Assembly (NCBI GenBank): GCA_003003725.1
Contig: PVWI01000001.1
Span: 1-64,000, forward strand
From: a filamentous cyanobacterium Phorm 6
Lineage (GTDB): Bacteria > Cyanobacteriota > Cyanobacteriia > Cyanobacteriales > Microcoleaceae
Length of the DNA: 64,000 nt
Direction: 5' to 3'
In this document: piece by piece, positions 7,812 through 17,700 of the stretch
How the letters are laid out: each line of letters opens with the position of its first letter
How positions within the stretch are numbered: position 1 is the stretch's first letter
Notes under the pieces: generated by a model
Database searches by the model: none
The model's input: the letters and a program-made list of their open reading frames with translations, nothing else
What the model was told of the DNA's origin: nothing
Program-made: the position numbers and the translations under genes

Positions 7812-10800
7812 ATGGCACAAGATCCAGAATTAATCAGACATAAAGAATGGTTGGGATTCTTGCAACCAGTGGGACTTGTTGTGTCGCCTCCCGCCTTAGT
7901 GAAATTTCAGTGCGTGCCGAATCGCAATATCGTTGAATTGCAGCAAGCTTTGCAAGAAATTATTACCACAAATAGCGACGAAAGTCAAGCATTAATTTCA
8001 GATTTTCCCGCGTTTGTTGCCGAGGTTTTGGGGTGGGAACCCTATGATTTAGTGGCAGAAATTGCTCCAGAATTCACGGTGCCACTTCCTGACTACGGCG
8101 AGACTTTAAAACCAACTTATACAGTTCTAGATCCAGAAGCCGTTCGCCCCTGTATATTAGTCCAAATTATAGAAAATAATCGCCCTTTTGATGAATTAGA
8201 TTTAGAATCAGAAAAAGCAGGTCAGTGGAATGCTTCGCCACAAGCAAAATTTGAACGCTTATTGCGCGAAACGAGCGTTAACGTGGGGTTATTGTGCAAC
8301 GGTTCGCTATTGCGCTTGGTTTATGCGCCGCGTGGCGAATCGTCGGGGTATTTGACGTTTCCGGTGGCGGCGATGTGCGAAGTGGCTGGCCGCCCAATTT
8401 TAAGTGCGATGGTAATGCTGTTAGGTTCGGATCGCCTTTTTGTTGCGCCACCGGAACGCCGTTTGCCAGCTTTGTTGCAGGAAAGCCGCAAATATCAAAG
8501 TGAAGTTTCAACAAAATTAGCCGAACAGGTTTTAGATGCCCTCTGGGAATTGCTGCGGGGATTTCAGACTGCGGATGAGGCGAGTAATGGTAAGTTATTG
8601 AGTGAAATTGCTCAAACAGAACCGCAGCATATTTATGGGGGATTGATTACAACTTTAATGCGGTTGGTGTTTTTGTTGTACGCCGAAGATGAGGGATTGA
8701 TGCCGCAAGATTCGGTGTATGCGCGGAATTATGCGGTGACGGGACTGTATGAACGGTTGCAAATTGATGCGGGAAATTATCCCGATACGATGGATCAGCG
8801 GTATGGGGCTTGGGCGTGGTTGTTAAGTTTGTTTGGGTTGGTTTATGAGGGCGGTGGCCATTTACCTCAGTATTTACCGGCCCGTCACGGTCAGTTATTT
8901 GACCCGGATGAATACCCGTTTTTACTAGGTAAAAAAGTAGGGTGCGTCGCCGCCGAAAATCTCAGTAAAATGTCAAAAACTGAACAAGCGACGCACCAAA
9001 CAAACTCAGTAGGGTGCGTCGCCGCCGAAAATTCGGGTGAGATGTCAAAAACTGAACAAGCGACGCACGAAACAACTCAAACAGCGACGCACGAAACAAA
9101 CTTAGAAACAGCAACGCATCTTACAGAAGTGCCGCGTATTTCCGATGGGGTGATTTTTCGCGTATTAAATCGGTTGTTGATTTTGGACGGAGATAGACTT
9201 TCTTACCGTGCTCTTGATGTAGAACAAATTGGTTCGGTTTACGAAGCGGTGATGGGTTACGAAGTCGAACGGGCCCAGAGTCCATCTATAGGAGTGTGGA
9301 GTAAACCTAAAAGTTCAAAAGTCTCAGTTACGGTTGTGGTTAGCGTCGAGGAAATTCTCAAAACTAAGGCAAATGACCGGGCTAAATATTTAAAAGAAGT
9401 GGCGGGATGCGAAATTACTGGTAATTCCCTCAAAGAGTTAAAGGAAGCGAAAACCGCCGATGATATAGTCGCGGCGTTAGGGCGGAAAGTATCAGCGCAA
9501 ACTCCTACTTTAATGCCTGTTGGTTCTCTTTATTTGCAACCAGGCGAAGAACGGCGGCGCAGCGGTTCCCACTATACCCCGCGCGCGATGACGGAACCAA
9601 TTGTTAAGGAAACTCTCAGACCGATTTTAGCAGCATTGGGAGAAGATGCCACGCCAGAAGAAATTTTAGAGTTAAAAGTTTGCGATTTGGCGATGGGTTC
9701 GGGGGCGTTTTTGGTGGAAACTTGCCGCCAGTTAGCAGAAAGGTTAGTGGAAGCTTGGAACAAACACAATTCTTTGCCGGAAATTCCCCTTGATGAATAT
9801 CCTTTGTTGTATGCGCGGCGGTTGGTAGCGCAACGGTGTTTGTATGGGGTGGATAAAAATCCGTTTGCAACTAATTTGGCGAAGCTGTCGCTATGGTTGG
9901 TGACTTTGGCGAAAAAACATTCGTTTACTTTTTTAGATCATGCGTTGAAATGTGGCGATTCTTTGGTGGGGTTGAATCGGGCAGAAATTGGGGAATTTGT
10001 TAAAGCAACTGATATTTATAATGCGCCTTTGTTATCCTTGCTGAAAAATCGGGTAGACCAAGCTAAGATTTATCGAGATGAGATTGGTAAGTTAGCTGAT
10101 GATCAAGATGAGGAAAAATGGGAACGTTTCCAAAAAGCCGAACAGGAATTAGAGGAAGCTAGGTTAACGGGAAATATTGCTGTCGCGGCTTTCTTTGCTG
10201 GGGAGAAAGATAAGGAACGCAAGGAAAAAAGAATCGAGTTTTCGCAGAAAATTAATGATTGGCGTTCAGGGGTTGTTAATCTCAAGCAAATAGAAGGTAT
10301 TGCTGAAAGTTTGCAGAGGTTAGAAAAGCCGATTCAGCCGTTTAATTGGGAGATAGAATTTCCCGAGGTGTTTGACAAGAAAAATCCTGGTTTTGATGCG
10401 ATTATTGGAAACCCACCGTTTGCTGGTAAGAATACAGCAATTAATGCTAACGCGCCCGGATATATGGATTGGTTAAAGGTAATTCATCCCGAATCGCACG
10501 GAAATGCTGATATAGTAGCGCACTTTTTTAGACGAGGGTTTACGATTCTGCGAAAAGGTGGTTGTTTTGGTTTAATTGCGACAAATACCATTGCCCAAGG
10601 TGACACGCGCAGCACTGGTTTAAGATATATCTGTCAGAAGGGTGGCACAATTTACAATGCAACAAAGCGGTTTAAATGGATTGGTTCTGCCGCCGTTGTA
10701 GTCAGTATTGTGAACGTCCAAAAAGTAGATACAGTAAGGTGCGTCGCTACAGAAAATCTCGATTCATCTCGAATATCTCCCGCAGCGACGCACCCTACGC

Positions 10801-12002
10801 AACTCGCGACGATGCACCCTACACTCGACGGGCGACAAGTTTCGCTAATTTCTGCATTTCTGTTTCATGCGGGGGGTAATGAAAATCCCCAACCTTTACT
10901 AGCAAATGCTGATAAAAGTTTTCAAGGTAGCATTGTACTAGGTATGGGTTTTACATTTGACGATACAAATCCCGATGCGACACCGATTGCAGAAATGCAC
11001 CGCCTAATTGAACAAAATCCTAAAAATCAAGAGCGTATTTTTCCTTATATTGGCGGTGAGGAGGTTAATTCTAGTCCAACTCACGCCCATAATCGCTATG
11101 TGATTAATTTTGGGGAGATGAGTGAGGCTGAGGCGTGGGAATATCCAGATTTGATGCAAATTGTAGAAGAAAAGGTTAAGCCTGCAAGATTAAAGCAAAA
11201 TCGAGAAATTCGGGCGCGTTATTGGTGGCGTTTTGGAGAAACTACACCTGCTTTGTTTAAAACGATCGCCAAGTGCGATCGTGTACTTGTTAATCCTTTA
11301 TATGGCAAATATCTTAATTTTGTATTTTTATCAAATAAAATGGTATTTGCCAATAAATTAAATGTAATGCCTTTTGATAAATATTCTGCATTTTGTATTT
11401 TACAAAGTAGAATACATGAAATTTTTGCTTGGTTTTTCAGTTCAACTTTAAAAGACGATCTTGCATACGCACCATCAGACTGCTTTCAAACCTTTCCCTT
11501 CCCCGAAAACTGGGAAACCAACCCCACTCTAGAAGAAATAGGCAAAACCTACTACGAATATCGCGCCGCCTTAATGATACGCAACAACCAGGCGCTCACC
11601 GACACCTACAACCGCTTCCATAACCCGGAAGATCGCCACCCGGATATAATAAAACTGCGACAATTACATCAAGAATGCGATCAAGCTGTATTAAAAGCCT
11701 ACGGGTGGACAGACATCGCCACCGACTGCGAATTCATCCTTGACTACGAAGAAGAGGAAGAAAGCGAAGGAATTAGCAAACGCCAGAATAAAAAACCTTG
11801 GCGGTATAGATGGCCCGAAGAAATCCACGATGAAGTGTTAGCGAGGTTGCTTGACTTGAATCTGAAACGCCATCAAGAGGAAAGTCTGGGAGGGAAAGCA
11901 GCCGAGGGGAAAGCGAAAGGAGGTAAAAAGACAGCTTCTAAATCTCGCAAAAAAGTTTCAGATAAGCCACCTAGTATTCCCGGTTTTCCTGATAGTCTGT
12001 AG
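7812..12002 (+). CDS. drmMI: DISARM DrmMI, N6-adenine DNA methyltransferase
   Basis: Class 1 DISARM methylase, expected to modify host DNA at N6-adenine so that self is distinguished from phage. I chose ATG 7812 because AGGAGG lies at 7802-7807; the open frame also reaches an upstream TTG at 7743, but that lies in a repeat. This gives 1396 residues. Motif I (MGSGAF) is at about residue 626 and the catalytic NPPF at about 866, with helical target-recognition regions on either side. Two tandem 72-bp repeat units (8937-9080) and a further palindrome (10734-10798) are translated as inserts (VGCVAAEN...QATH). The stop codon itself lies in another copy of the repeat. The C-terminus is Lys-rich. Confidence 0.92.
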   Translation: MAQDPELIRHKEWLGFLQPVGLVVSPPALVKFQCVPNRNIVELQQALQEIITTNSDESQALISDFPAFVAEVLGWEPYDLVAEIAPEFTVPLPDYGETLKPTYTVLDPEAVRPCILVQIIENNRPFDELDLESEKAGQWNASPQAKFERLLRETSVNVGLLCNGSLLRLVYAPRGESSGYLTFPVAAMCEVAGRPILSAMVMLLGSDRLFVAPPERRLPALLQESRKYQSEVSTKLAEQVLDALWELLRGFQTADEASNGKLLSEIAQTEPQHIYGGLITTLMRLVFLLYAEDEGLMPQDSVYARNYAVTGLYERLQIDAGNYPDTMDQRYGAWAWLLSLFGLVYEGGGHLPQYLPARHGQLFDPDEYPFLLGKKVGCVAAENLSKMSKTEQATHQTNSVGCVAAENSGEMSKTEQATHETTQTATHETNLETATHLTEVPRISDGVIFRVLNRLLILDGDRLSYRALDVEQIGSVYEAVMGYEVERAQSPSIGVWSKPKSSKVSVTVVVSVEEILKTKANDRAKYLKEVAGCEITGNSLKELKEAKTADDIVAALGRKVSAQTPTLMPVGSLYLQPGEERRRSGSHYTPRAMTEPIVKETLRPILAALGEDATPEEILELKVCDLAMGSGAFLVETCRQLAERLVEAWNKHNSLPEIPLDEYPLLYARRLVAQRCLYGVDKNPFATNLAKLSLWLVTLAKKHSFTFLDHALKCGDSLVGLNRAEIGEFVKATDIYNAPLLSLLKNRVDQAKIYRDEIGKLADDQDEEKWERFQKAEQELEEARLTGNIAVAAFFAGEKDKERKEKRIEFSQKINDWRSGVVNLKQIEGIAESLQRLEKPIQPFNWEIEFPEVFDKKNPGFDAIIGNPPFAGKNTAINANAPGYMDWLKVIHPESHGNADIVAHFFRRGFTILRKGGCFGLIATNTIAQGDTRSTGLRYICQKGGTIYNATKRFKWIGSAAVVVSIVNVQKVDTVRCVATENLDSSRISPAATHPTQLATMHPTLDGRQVSLISAFLFHAGGNENPQPLLANADKSFQGSIVLGMGFTFDDTNPDATPIAEMHRLIEQNPKNQERIFPYIGGEEVNSSPTHAHNRYVINFGEMSEAEAWEYPDLMQIVEEKVKPARLKQNREIRARYWWRFGETTPALFKTIAKCDRVLVNPLYGKYLNFVFLSNKMVFANKLNVMPFDKYSAFCILQSRIHEIFAWFFSSTLKDDLAYAPSDCFQTFPFPENWETNPTLEEIGKTYYEYRAALMIRNNQALTDTYNRFHNPEDRHPDIIKLRQLHQECDQAVLKAYGWTDIATDCEFILDYEEEEESEGISKRQNKKPWRYRWPEEIHDEVLARLLDLNLKRHQEESLGGKAAEGKAKGGKKTASKSRKKVSDKPPSIPGFPDSL
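8937..9080. repeat. Two in-frame 72-bp tandem repeat units inside drmMI
   Basis: Copies start at 8937 and 9009 and are nearly identical: GTAGGGTGCGTCGCC at the left and GCGACGCAC at the right. Each is 24 codons, so the frame is kept. Degenerate partial arms (GCGACGCAC, GCAACGCAT) follow to about 9120. Confidence 0.92.
10734..10798. repeat. Palindromic repeat inside drmMI
   Basis: GTAAGGTGCGTCGCT and AGCGACGCACCCTAC are complementary apart from one position. The copy is read as VRCVATEN...AATHPT. A partial third arm (GATGCACCCTAC) follows at about 10811-10822. Confidence 0.85.
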
Positions 12003-12061
12003 GGTGAGTCAGGGGAAGATTTATCGCTAATAGCAAAGAATTGATGAGTGACGCACCCTAC
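11999..12061. terminator. Palindromic repeat between the convergent drmMI and DUF3037 genes
   Basis: Imperfect arms GTAGGGTGAGTCA (11999-12011) and TGACGCACCCTAC (12049-12061) bracket 37 bases. The drmMI stop TAG is in the left arm and the DUF3037 stop touches the right arm, so the repeat probably serves as a bidirectional transcription barrier. There is no T-tract. Confidence 0.5.
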
Positions 12062-12895
12062 TCACACCATTGCAACTAACTTATCAATAGTCTGAGATGC
12101 CCAAGGTTGTACTTCATTTTCTTGCAAAACTTCCGCCCCCAAATCCCTGTAAGTTGAGATAGTTGTTTGATACACTTTGTTTAGTTTTTCATAATCCTGC
12201 CACTCTTGTTTTGGGGGAAGTGCAACAATTCCTATGGGCAATTTAGGATCAGATTCTTTGACATCTGAAATCATCCAAGAAATAGAATCTTGGAGACTTT
12301 CAGGAATGTGAACCTCAAAGGATATTCCGTGGGCGGCAAAGTAAGGTTGACCGTTAGCAACAACCGCATCAAACTTGTGTTCTTTATGACTTCCTTTTAC
12401 AGGAAAATCATTTTTTAGCATTTCTTTTAAAGCAGGTTTATCATCATAGGATATAAGAGTTTTTCTAATTATAGAAGTTGTAATTCTCGCAGCATCTTGG
12501 CGATTTCGCTTAGTTTTTGTAGGAACTACATTAACCAGGTAAGTCTGCGCGATATCTTCTAATAAATTCTCGACATTATCTAAAGATCCGTGAGGTTCTG
12601 TGAATTGAATACTGTTAATCCAACCCCGTGCAATTTTTTTTAATCGCTCATGTTTAGGAGTGCCATCTGGCTCATCTCCGGGAAAAAGCAAACCCTCACT
12701 GGCGGCGAAGTTCATTCGTTTTGCAAAGTCTCTGAGAAAATGAATATCTTCACGCCCAAAAGCCTGGACTCGACTCCAATTATTCAAAAATTGTACGCGC
12801 ACATCATTGTCATCAAAAGCAACAACACCAATATTAATCCGTTCATCAGTGATGGGATTGGGGACGTATTGAACGATACTATATCTGCTTGCCAT
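12062..12895 (-). CDS. DUF3037 family protein
   Basis: A protein of 277 residues. The N-terminus, RYSIVQYVPNPITDERINIG followed by VVAFDD, is the characteristic opening of DUF3037 proteins. The remaining 170 residues are longer than the usual DUF3037 protein and carry an alpha/beta region (FDAVVANGQPYFAAHGISFE). Its biochemical role is unknown. It lies 29 bases downstream of the HipA-like gene on the same strand; from general knowledge DUF3037 genes often pair with HipA-like kinases, which supports a two-gene unit. The pair is inserted, in reverse orientation, between drmMI and drmA, so it may be a toxin-antitoxin-like or regulatory passenger of the DISARM locus (inference). Confidence 0.75.
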   Translation of the reverse strand: MASRYSIVQYVPNPITDERINIGVVAFDDNDVRVQFLNNWSRVQAFGREDIHFLRDFAKRMNFAASEGLLFPGDEPDGTPKHERLKKIARGWINSIQFTEPHGSLDNVENLLEDIAQTYLVNVVPTKTKRNRQDAARITTSIIRKTLISYDDKPALKEMLKNDFPVKGSHKEHKFDAVVANGQPYFAAHGISFEVHIPESLQDSISWMISDVKESDPKLPIGIVALPPKQEWQDYEKLNKVYQTTISTYRDLGAEVLQENEVQPWASQTIDKLVAMV

Positions 12896-12924
12896 TGCTT
12901 TTGACTCCCTCTATAAGAAAGTGC

Positions 12925-13701
12925 TTACAAAAAAGTTAATAATTGTTGTTGCTGTCTAGTTAAGTATTCTACTAGAGTAACACGCTCGTCAAGAGTTAGC
13001 CCCCACTCGCTAGGCGGAGCCGCCACTGCTTGAATGATTGTTGCTTCACTGACGCTTTCAAGTTCCCGGAGTGCCGAGCTAATCTCATCTGGGGTAAAGT
13101 TGCAATTTTCACACAAATATGAGTTTAATTCAGCTTGGGGTGCTTGTATCAGATCACGCTCTGTCCAATTGGGGCCACCGGGAAAGAAATGACCATGATC
13201 CACCGAGTAAACTAATCGCGGTGGATTTTTCTTGAAAATAAACTGGATGTCGTTAGCATAGACCCATCCGTACAACACAGCAAGCAGAGCAAACCTGGAT
13301 CTATTTTCAGGTTCGCTAGTTGCAATCAAACCACAATCATCACGGCAATCTGGTATAAAGAGAGTAGCGTGTGCTGTGCCTGAAGGAATATGAGAGAGAC
13401 GAGGTTCAATCGCAATAAGTTCAGCCGACACTTCAACAATCTTAGGTTCGCCAACGGGTGCACCTATTGCAAAGCCAATCCTTGCAGTAATCTGGTCATT
13501 TACAATTTGTCTGCCTGCTTGCTGACCTTTAACGACATACTCTCCACCATCATTACACTTAAGCAAAACTGGTTCTGCTTTCGTCCTCCATCCTCTGCGA
13601 AAAGTTGTTGCCATGATGGGTATTCCAGGTTGTGAAAGCGCCTCGTTTAGCTTTCGCTTCCAGTTTTCCCTCGCGTTTTCTCTATTTTCGCTTTTGCCCA
13701 C
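12925..13701 (-). CDS. HipA-like kinase domain protein
   Basis: Resembles the short HipA-like (HipA_2) family: RRGWRTKAEPVLLKCNDGG followed by EYVVKG with the probable ATP-binding Lys, ITARIGFAIGAPVGEPKIVE, and SVDHGHFFPGG in the catalytic region. The open frame starts with GTG at 13701 (258 residues); the ATG at 13614 (229 residues, MATTFRRGW) fits the usual family start better, so the first 29 residues are doubtful. The classical HipA catalytic motif is not obvious, so kinase activity is not assured. It is the first gene of a two-gene unit with DUF3037. Confidence 0.7.
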   Translation of the reverse strand: MGKSENRENARENWKRKLNEALSQPGIPIMATTFRRGWRTKAEPVLLKCNDGGEYVVKGQQAGRQIVNDQITARIGFAIGAPVGEPKIVEVSAELIAIEPRLSHIPSGTAHATLFIPDCRDDCGLIATSEPENRSRFALLAVLYGWVYANDIQFIFKKNPPRLVYSVDHGHFFPGGPNWTERDLIQAPQAELNSYLCENCNFTPDEISSALRELESVSEATIIQAVAAPPSEWGLTLDERVTLVEYLTRQQQQLLTFL

Positions 13702-13782
13702 AAAAAAAAGTATAAAATTTAGGTATATCCTCCCAAATTATCCTATTGCTATCTGCTTTGTCAATTTATTTAACGAAAAAAC

Positions 13783-13811
13783 TTGACGTAATACCCAGAG
13801 CTTAAGATAAT
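13783..13811 (+). promoter_or_regulatory. Candidate sigma-70 type promoter
   Basis: TTGACG (13783-13788), a 17-base spacer and GATAAT (13806-13811) make a good -35/-10 pair pointing towards the structured leader and the 13955 gene, and possibly drmA-drmB. Confidence 0.55.
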
Positions 13812-13836
13812 AAAGAGGAACCTGCGTTATACAAAG

Positions 13837-13917
13837 GATTGGCAAGAAAAGTGAAACTTTATAAATCCCCAGATTTTCGAGAGGCTATCTGGGCGGGTTG
13901 AAGACCTTTTGCCAATC
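13837..13917 (+). ncRNA. Candidate three-way-junction leader RNA
   Basis: Closing stem GATTGGCAA (13837-13845) pairs with TTGCCAATC (13909-13917). Inside it are AAAGT-GAA-ACTTT (13848-13860) and CCCAGAT (13868-13874) with ATCTGGG (13887-13893). All three helices are perfect. The element begins about 25 bases after a promoter-like sequence and ends about 38 bases before the start of the membrane protein, as a 5' regulatory RNA would. It does not match a tRNA. Function unknown. Confidence 0.45.
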
Positions 13918-13954
13918 TCGGTAAAGTAATTAAACTTCAATGAGGTATTACATA

Positions 13955-14656
13955 ATGTTTGATGCTTTTAAATCTTGGCTATCATCTTTAACGACTCAAC
14001 TCCAAACATACCAACCCTTATTCTATATTGTTTTTGGATTAATCACTATTTTTTTTGGATTAGTTAATCTAAGTAAAGTTATTTATGACTGGAATAAAGA
14101 TAAAACAAAAATAACCATTCAACTTAGGCGAGATAGTGTTAGTTTACCAGCCATCCAACAGCCCTCAAGAAATTATTTATTAATTGAAGTTGTAAACAAA
14201 GGTTATAAGGATGTAATAATTAATGAAATAGGAATTGCGGTGTCAGGTAAAAACGATATTAATGTTGTAGATATGCCTTGGACATTTCCTATATTAAAAG
14301 GATATGAAAATAAAATAATGGGAAGTCTGGAATGGGTAGCCATTCCCGGTACAGTGAATCCACAATCTATAGGGATAGCTCAAATTTTATTTTCTAACTT
14401 AGAAGAAGCTTATAAAAATATAAAAAAAGAAAAACAACTGTCGCTTGAAGAGCCAGGATACCTGCGAACACGTAATCTTATCAATGCGTATGAAGAATTG
14501 ATGAAGTCGTATAACGCTAGCACTCAAGTGCTGACGGTCAAACCTTATACAGTGACTACTACAGGTCAGCGTTTTCTTGGAAAAAAAACAAAGATTCAGT
14601 TAGGAAACCTTCATACAGCCGTGCAAGCTACGACTCAAAAAAAAAGATTCCTTTGA
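13955..14656 (+). CDS. Single-pass membrane protein of unknown function
   Basis: A protein of 233 residues from the ATG at 13955, chosen because GAGG lies nine bases upstream; the ATG at 13940 would add five residues. One hydrophobic helix (residues about 22-44, LFYIVFGLITIFFGLVNL) is followed by a mainly beta-stranded soluble domain with a conserved-looking VVNKGYKDVIINEIGIAVSG segment, then a Lys-rich end. I recognise no family. It is AT-rich compared with drmA and is the first gene of the second DISARM half, ahead of drmA by 76 bases. It might tether a component to the membrane (inference). Confidence 0.65.
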   Translation: MFDAFKSWLSSLTTQLQTYQPLFYIVFGLITIFFGLVNLSKVIYDWNKDKTKITIQLRRDSVSLPAIQQPSRNYLLIEVVNKGYKDVIINEIGIAVSGKNDINVVDMPWTFPILKGYENKIMGSLEWVAIPGTVNPQSIGIAQILFSNLEEAYKNIKKEKQLSLEEPGYLRTRNLINAYEELMKSYNASTQVLTVKPYTVTTTGQRFLGKKTKIQLGNLHTAVQATTQKKRFL

Positions 14657-14732
14657 TACAAGTAAGGAATCATTTAGGGATTAAAGTTTGGACTAATTAT
14701 TAAACAATCTAATTAAAGGTAAAGACATATTA

Positions 14733-17700
14733 ATGAATATCAATGCAACCCCGACAACCCCCGCCCAAGTTCGCCAACACCTAATCGACGCTTTACAACT
14801 CGACCTGATCGGCCCCATCCCCGACGACGAAGCCCACGCCGCAGAAATCATCAACCAACCCCCTTCCCGCTGGTATCTCAGCGGTTTTCTCGTACCCTAC
14901 GGGGCCGGCCTCGAACAGCGCAGCGACGACACCAGCAATGACGAACTCGACGAACTCAGTCGCCCCAGTCCCGGCGACGACGAAAACCCCCCGGAAAAAT
15001 CCTCCGCCCGCAGAGCATTTTTTCCCTCTTCAATGGGGCTGAGTTTCCTGGTTCCCAAAGAAGCAACTCACTTCCGGGCGATCGCATCTTGGGGCGACTA
15101 CTCGCCCATTCCCACCGAAGAGGAAAAAACAGAAACCAAACTGCAAAGTCTCGTCTCCGGTGATTGGCTGCGGAAACCTCAACAGGTAGAAGTAGATGTT
15201 CCCATCAAAAGCAGCATCTCGCCCTACACCTTGGATATTCCCGACAGCGGCGGCTTAAAACTCGTCATTTCCGTTCGCCCCGTCTTGTCCCAGATTAAGT
15301 TACCCCCCGGTACCCGTTCCGTCTCCGCTTTCCTTGTCAACTACCGCACTCCCACCACCGACGACTCCTTGCGAGATACCACTTACATCTTCCAAGCAAC
15401 TTTAACTATTCACACCCCCTACCCCCTCGTCCCCCGCCCGAATTTGCGGGGACAAACCGATGATGATTGGGATGAAAAGGTGGCAGACTTGCAGTATCGG
15501 GAAGACTGCGAATTTGCTGTTGGCCACAACATTTCGGCGATCGCCCTCGTCCACTCCGACTCGATTTGCAAGGAAATTCGCACCGCCTGGATACCCACGG
15601 CTGATGTAGAAAAAGTCATCGCGGCTGTTGTACCCGGAACTGAACTGGAAATGGAGGCGATCGCTGCGGCACCCAGTCCCGCAGCTTTGCGGTCAATGCT
15701 AGAGCCAATGGTAACAGCTTACGGCGATTGGATTGCAGACCAGCGGCACAAATTCCCCCTCGATCCCAACCGAGCTCAAATTGCCCAAAAGTTGCTCAAC
15801 CGCGCCCAAGTCGCGCGCGATCGCATCGCTGCGGGCCTCGACGCTATGAATGACCCCGAAGTGTTCGAGGCTTTTAGAATTGCCAATTTGGCGATCGCCA
15901 GATCCATCCGTCAACGCGCCACCCATGACAGTGAGAAAACCCCCGCAGAAATCCACGCCCCCAAATGGCGGCCGTTTCAGCTAGCATTCCTGCTGATGAA
16001 CTTAGCTGGAATTGCCGACCCAGAAATGGGCGATCGGGAAATCGTAGATTTGCTATTTTTCCCTACCGGCGGCGGTAAAACCGAAGCATATTTAGGGTTA
16101 GCCGCATTTACTTTAGTTCTGCGACGGTTGCGAAATCCAGGGCTTAGCGGGGCCGGGGTTAGTGTCTTAATGCGCTACACTTTACGACTGTTAACCTTAG
16201 ACCAACTGAGTCGCGCCGCCACTCTGATCTGCGCTTTAGAGTTAGAACGGCAAAACAATGTTCAAAAACTAGGCACTTGGCCTTTTGAAATCGGGTTGTG
16301 GGTCGGACAAGCAGCCACGCCAAACCGCATGGGACGCAAAGGGGACAACAACCCAGAAAGTGCCCGTACCCGCACCATTGCCTATCAAAACGACGATCGT
16401 AATAAACCCTCACCCATTCCCTTAGAAAACTGCCCTTGGTGCGGTGAAAAATTCACCTATGAATCCTTTAAATTACTCCCCAATGCAGACAACCCCACGA
16501 ATTTAAGCATCCTCTGCAAGAACCGCAAACGCCTTGCCAATGGCCAACCGCAATGTACTTTTAAAGGAAATAATCCCTTGCCCATTGTTGCGGTTGATGA
16601 CCCCATCTATCGTCGTGTCCCCTGCTTTATCATCGCCACAGTCGATAAATTTGCCAACCTACCTTGGGTCGGAGAAACTGGGGCTTTATTCGGAAAAGTC
16701 GATCGCTATGATGACAACGGATTTTACGGGCCGGCTACTATTGGCATCGGTCGGACACTAGAAAAACCTCTCCTACCACCCGATTTAATTATACAAGATG
16801 AATTGCACCTAATTTCCGGGCCGTTAGGCACGATGGTCGGACTTTATGAAACGGCTATTGACGCCTTATCAGCTATTGACAAAAATGGCAAAAAAATCTA
16901 TCCTAAAATAGTTGCTTCAACTGCAACCGTGCGACGAGCAACAAAACAAATTCGCGCCTTATTTGGTCGCACCGAAGTCGATGTTTTTCCGCCTCCTGGC
17001 CCAGACCGCCGCGATTCATTTTTCGCTAAAACTGTCCCCGCCACGGAACAAAACCCCCGCACTTATATCGGTATTGCCGCTCAAGGTCGCAGCTTAAAAG
17101 TCATATTGCTGCGGACTTATTTAGCTGTATTAGGGGCGGCTCAAAAACATTGGGATGCCAACGGCGGCGCAAGGAATAAAAATAATCCGGCTGACTCTTA
17201 CATGACCTTATTGGGTTATTTTAACTCCCTGCGAGAACTGGGGGGAAGTCGGCGCATTGTTGAAGATGAAGTCAAATCTAGATTGTTAGGATATAGCCAG
17301 AGAAAACGGGAAAATGAGCAGTCAGGATGTTTTGCTAACCGCCGAATTAACGATGAACCTTTAGAATTAACTTCTCGCGTTAGCACTAGCCAAGTTTCGG
17401 AAGCAAAGCGCTGTTTAGCCTTAGCTTTTTCAGACGCACACCGGGTGGACGCTGCACTAGCAACTAATATGATTTCTGTGGGTTTAGATATCACTCGCCT
17501 CGGATTAATGGTCGTATTAGGACAGCCAAAAACAGCCGCCGAGTACATTCAAGCAACCTCGCGAGTAGGGCGAGACGAACAGCGACCGGGATTAGTGGTA
17601 ACATTATTAAATGTACACAGACCGCGCGATCGCTCTCACTACGAACGTTTTGGCGCGTGGCACAACACTTTTTACCGGGCAGTCGAAGCAACCAGCGTCA

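Noticed and set aside
7562-9120. Tandem repeats near drmD/drmMI as a CRISPR array
   Set aside because: Units are 72-74 bp with conserved interiors and no unique spacers; several are translated. They are palindromic repeats, not CRISPR. No cas genes are seen.
13837-13917. tRNA gene in the leader upstream of 13955
   Set aside because: The length is similar and the ends pair, but there is no T-loop consensus, no proper anticodon arm and the inner loop is 12 bases.
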